Shown here in pieces: positions 24,610-24,611 of a DNA stretch of 24,611 bases (positions are counted from its first letter, which is position 1; every line of letters starts with the position of its first letter). Source of the stretch: Candidatus Methanomethylophilaceae archaeon (GTDB lineage Archaea; Thermoplasmatota; Thermoplasmata; Methanomassiliicoccales; Methanomethylophilaceae). Position numbers and translations under genes: made by a program. The notes beneath the pieces were generated by a model, which saw only the letters and a program-made list of their open reading frames with translations, was not told the origin of the DNA and searched no databases. The stretch spans positions 1 through 24,611 of the forward strand of contig JAFSYZ010000041.1 of the NCBI GenBank assembly GCA_017455785.1, read 5' to 3'.

Positions 24610-24611
24610 GG

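Overview
The window looks like chromosomal DNA of a methanogenic archaeon, most likely from the order Methanomassiliicoccales (Thermoplasmata). This rests on several signs: the archaeal riboflavin set (ribB, FAD synthetase RibL, archaeal-type RibC, RibH); a methanopterin-type dihydroneopterin aldolase; a Trm1 tRNA methyltransferase; an archaeal GluRS; a Hjc-like resolvase; a heterodisulfide-reductase-like Fe-S protein; and promoters that are TATA boxes 27-30 nt upstream of ATG codons (leaderless mRNAs). None of the identified genes ends in TAG, which fits a pyrrolysine-using lineage but is a small sample. The order-level assignment is an inference.

Layout. 1-442 is an AT-rich block with repeated 20-38 bp elements upstream of an ArsB/NhaD-type transporter (443-1699); an inverted copy of the element overlaps that gene's stop codon. 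1734-2364 holds a small unknown protein and a 5'-truncated HAD phosphatase remnant. 2447-3271 is a degenerate CobS-like membrane protein. 3310-5323 carries a cytosolic trypsin-like protease divergent from a Hjc-like nuclease, then a dihydroneopterin aldolase. 5324-6924 (-) is a two-gene DrrAB-like ABC system. It is separated by a 321-bp repeat-containing regulatory region from a BtuFCD/FecBCD-type iron or corrinoid importer (7246-10242, +). 10322-12629 (+) is a tightly overlapping THEP1-trm1-HAD operon.

12647-15724 (-) encodes pyruvate formate-lyase and its radical-SAM activase, bacterial-type genes unusual in a methanogen. They are divergent from purA (15875-17179). A UbiD-family decarboxylase (17180-18442, -) is divergent from gltX (18538-20214). 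A DtxR-family metal regulator (20217-20873, -) has an inverted repeat over its own TATA box. A coiled-coil protein (20966-21427, -) precedes the riboflavin operon ribB-ribL-ribC-ribH (21602-23607, +). That operon converges through a hairpin terminator on an HdrD-like protein (23647-24609, -) that reaches the window edge.

Functional links. The rib operon makes riboflavin and FAD, presumably feeding flavoenzymes. PFL could supply formate for formate-dependent purine synthesis, which would fit its position beside purA. The DtxR regulator could control the metal or corrinoid importer. The most unusual parts are the repeat-flanked transporter, the CobS-like protein that has lost its acidic motif, the PFL module, and the inverted/direct repeats between the two ABC systems. 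I see no CRISPR array, tRNA, rRNA or complete insertion sequence.
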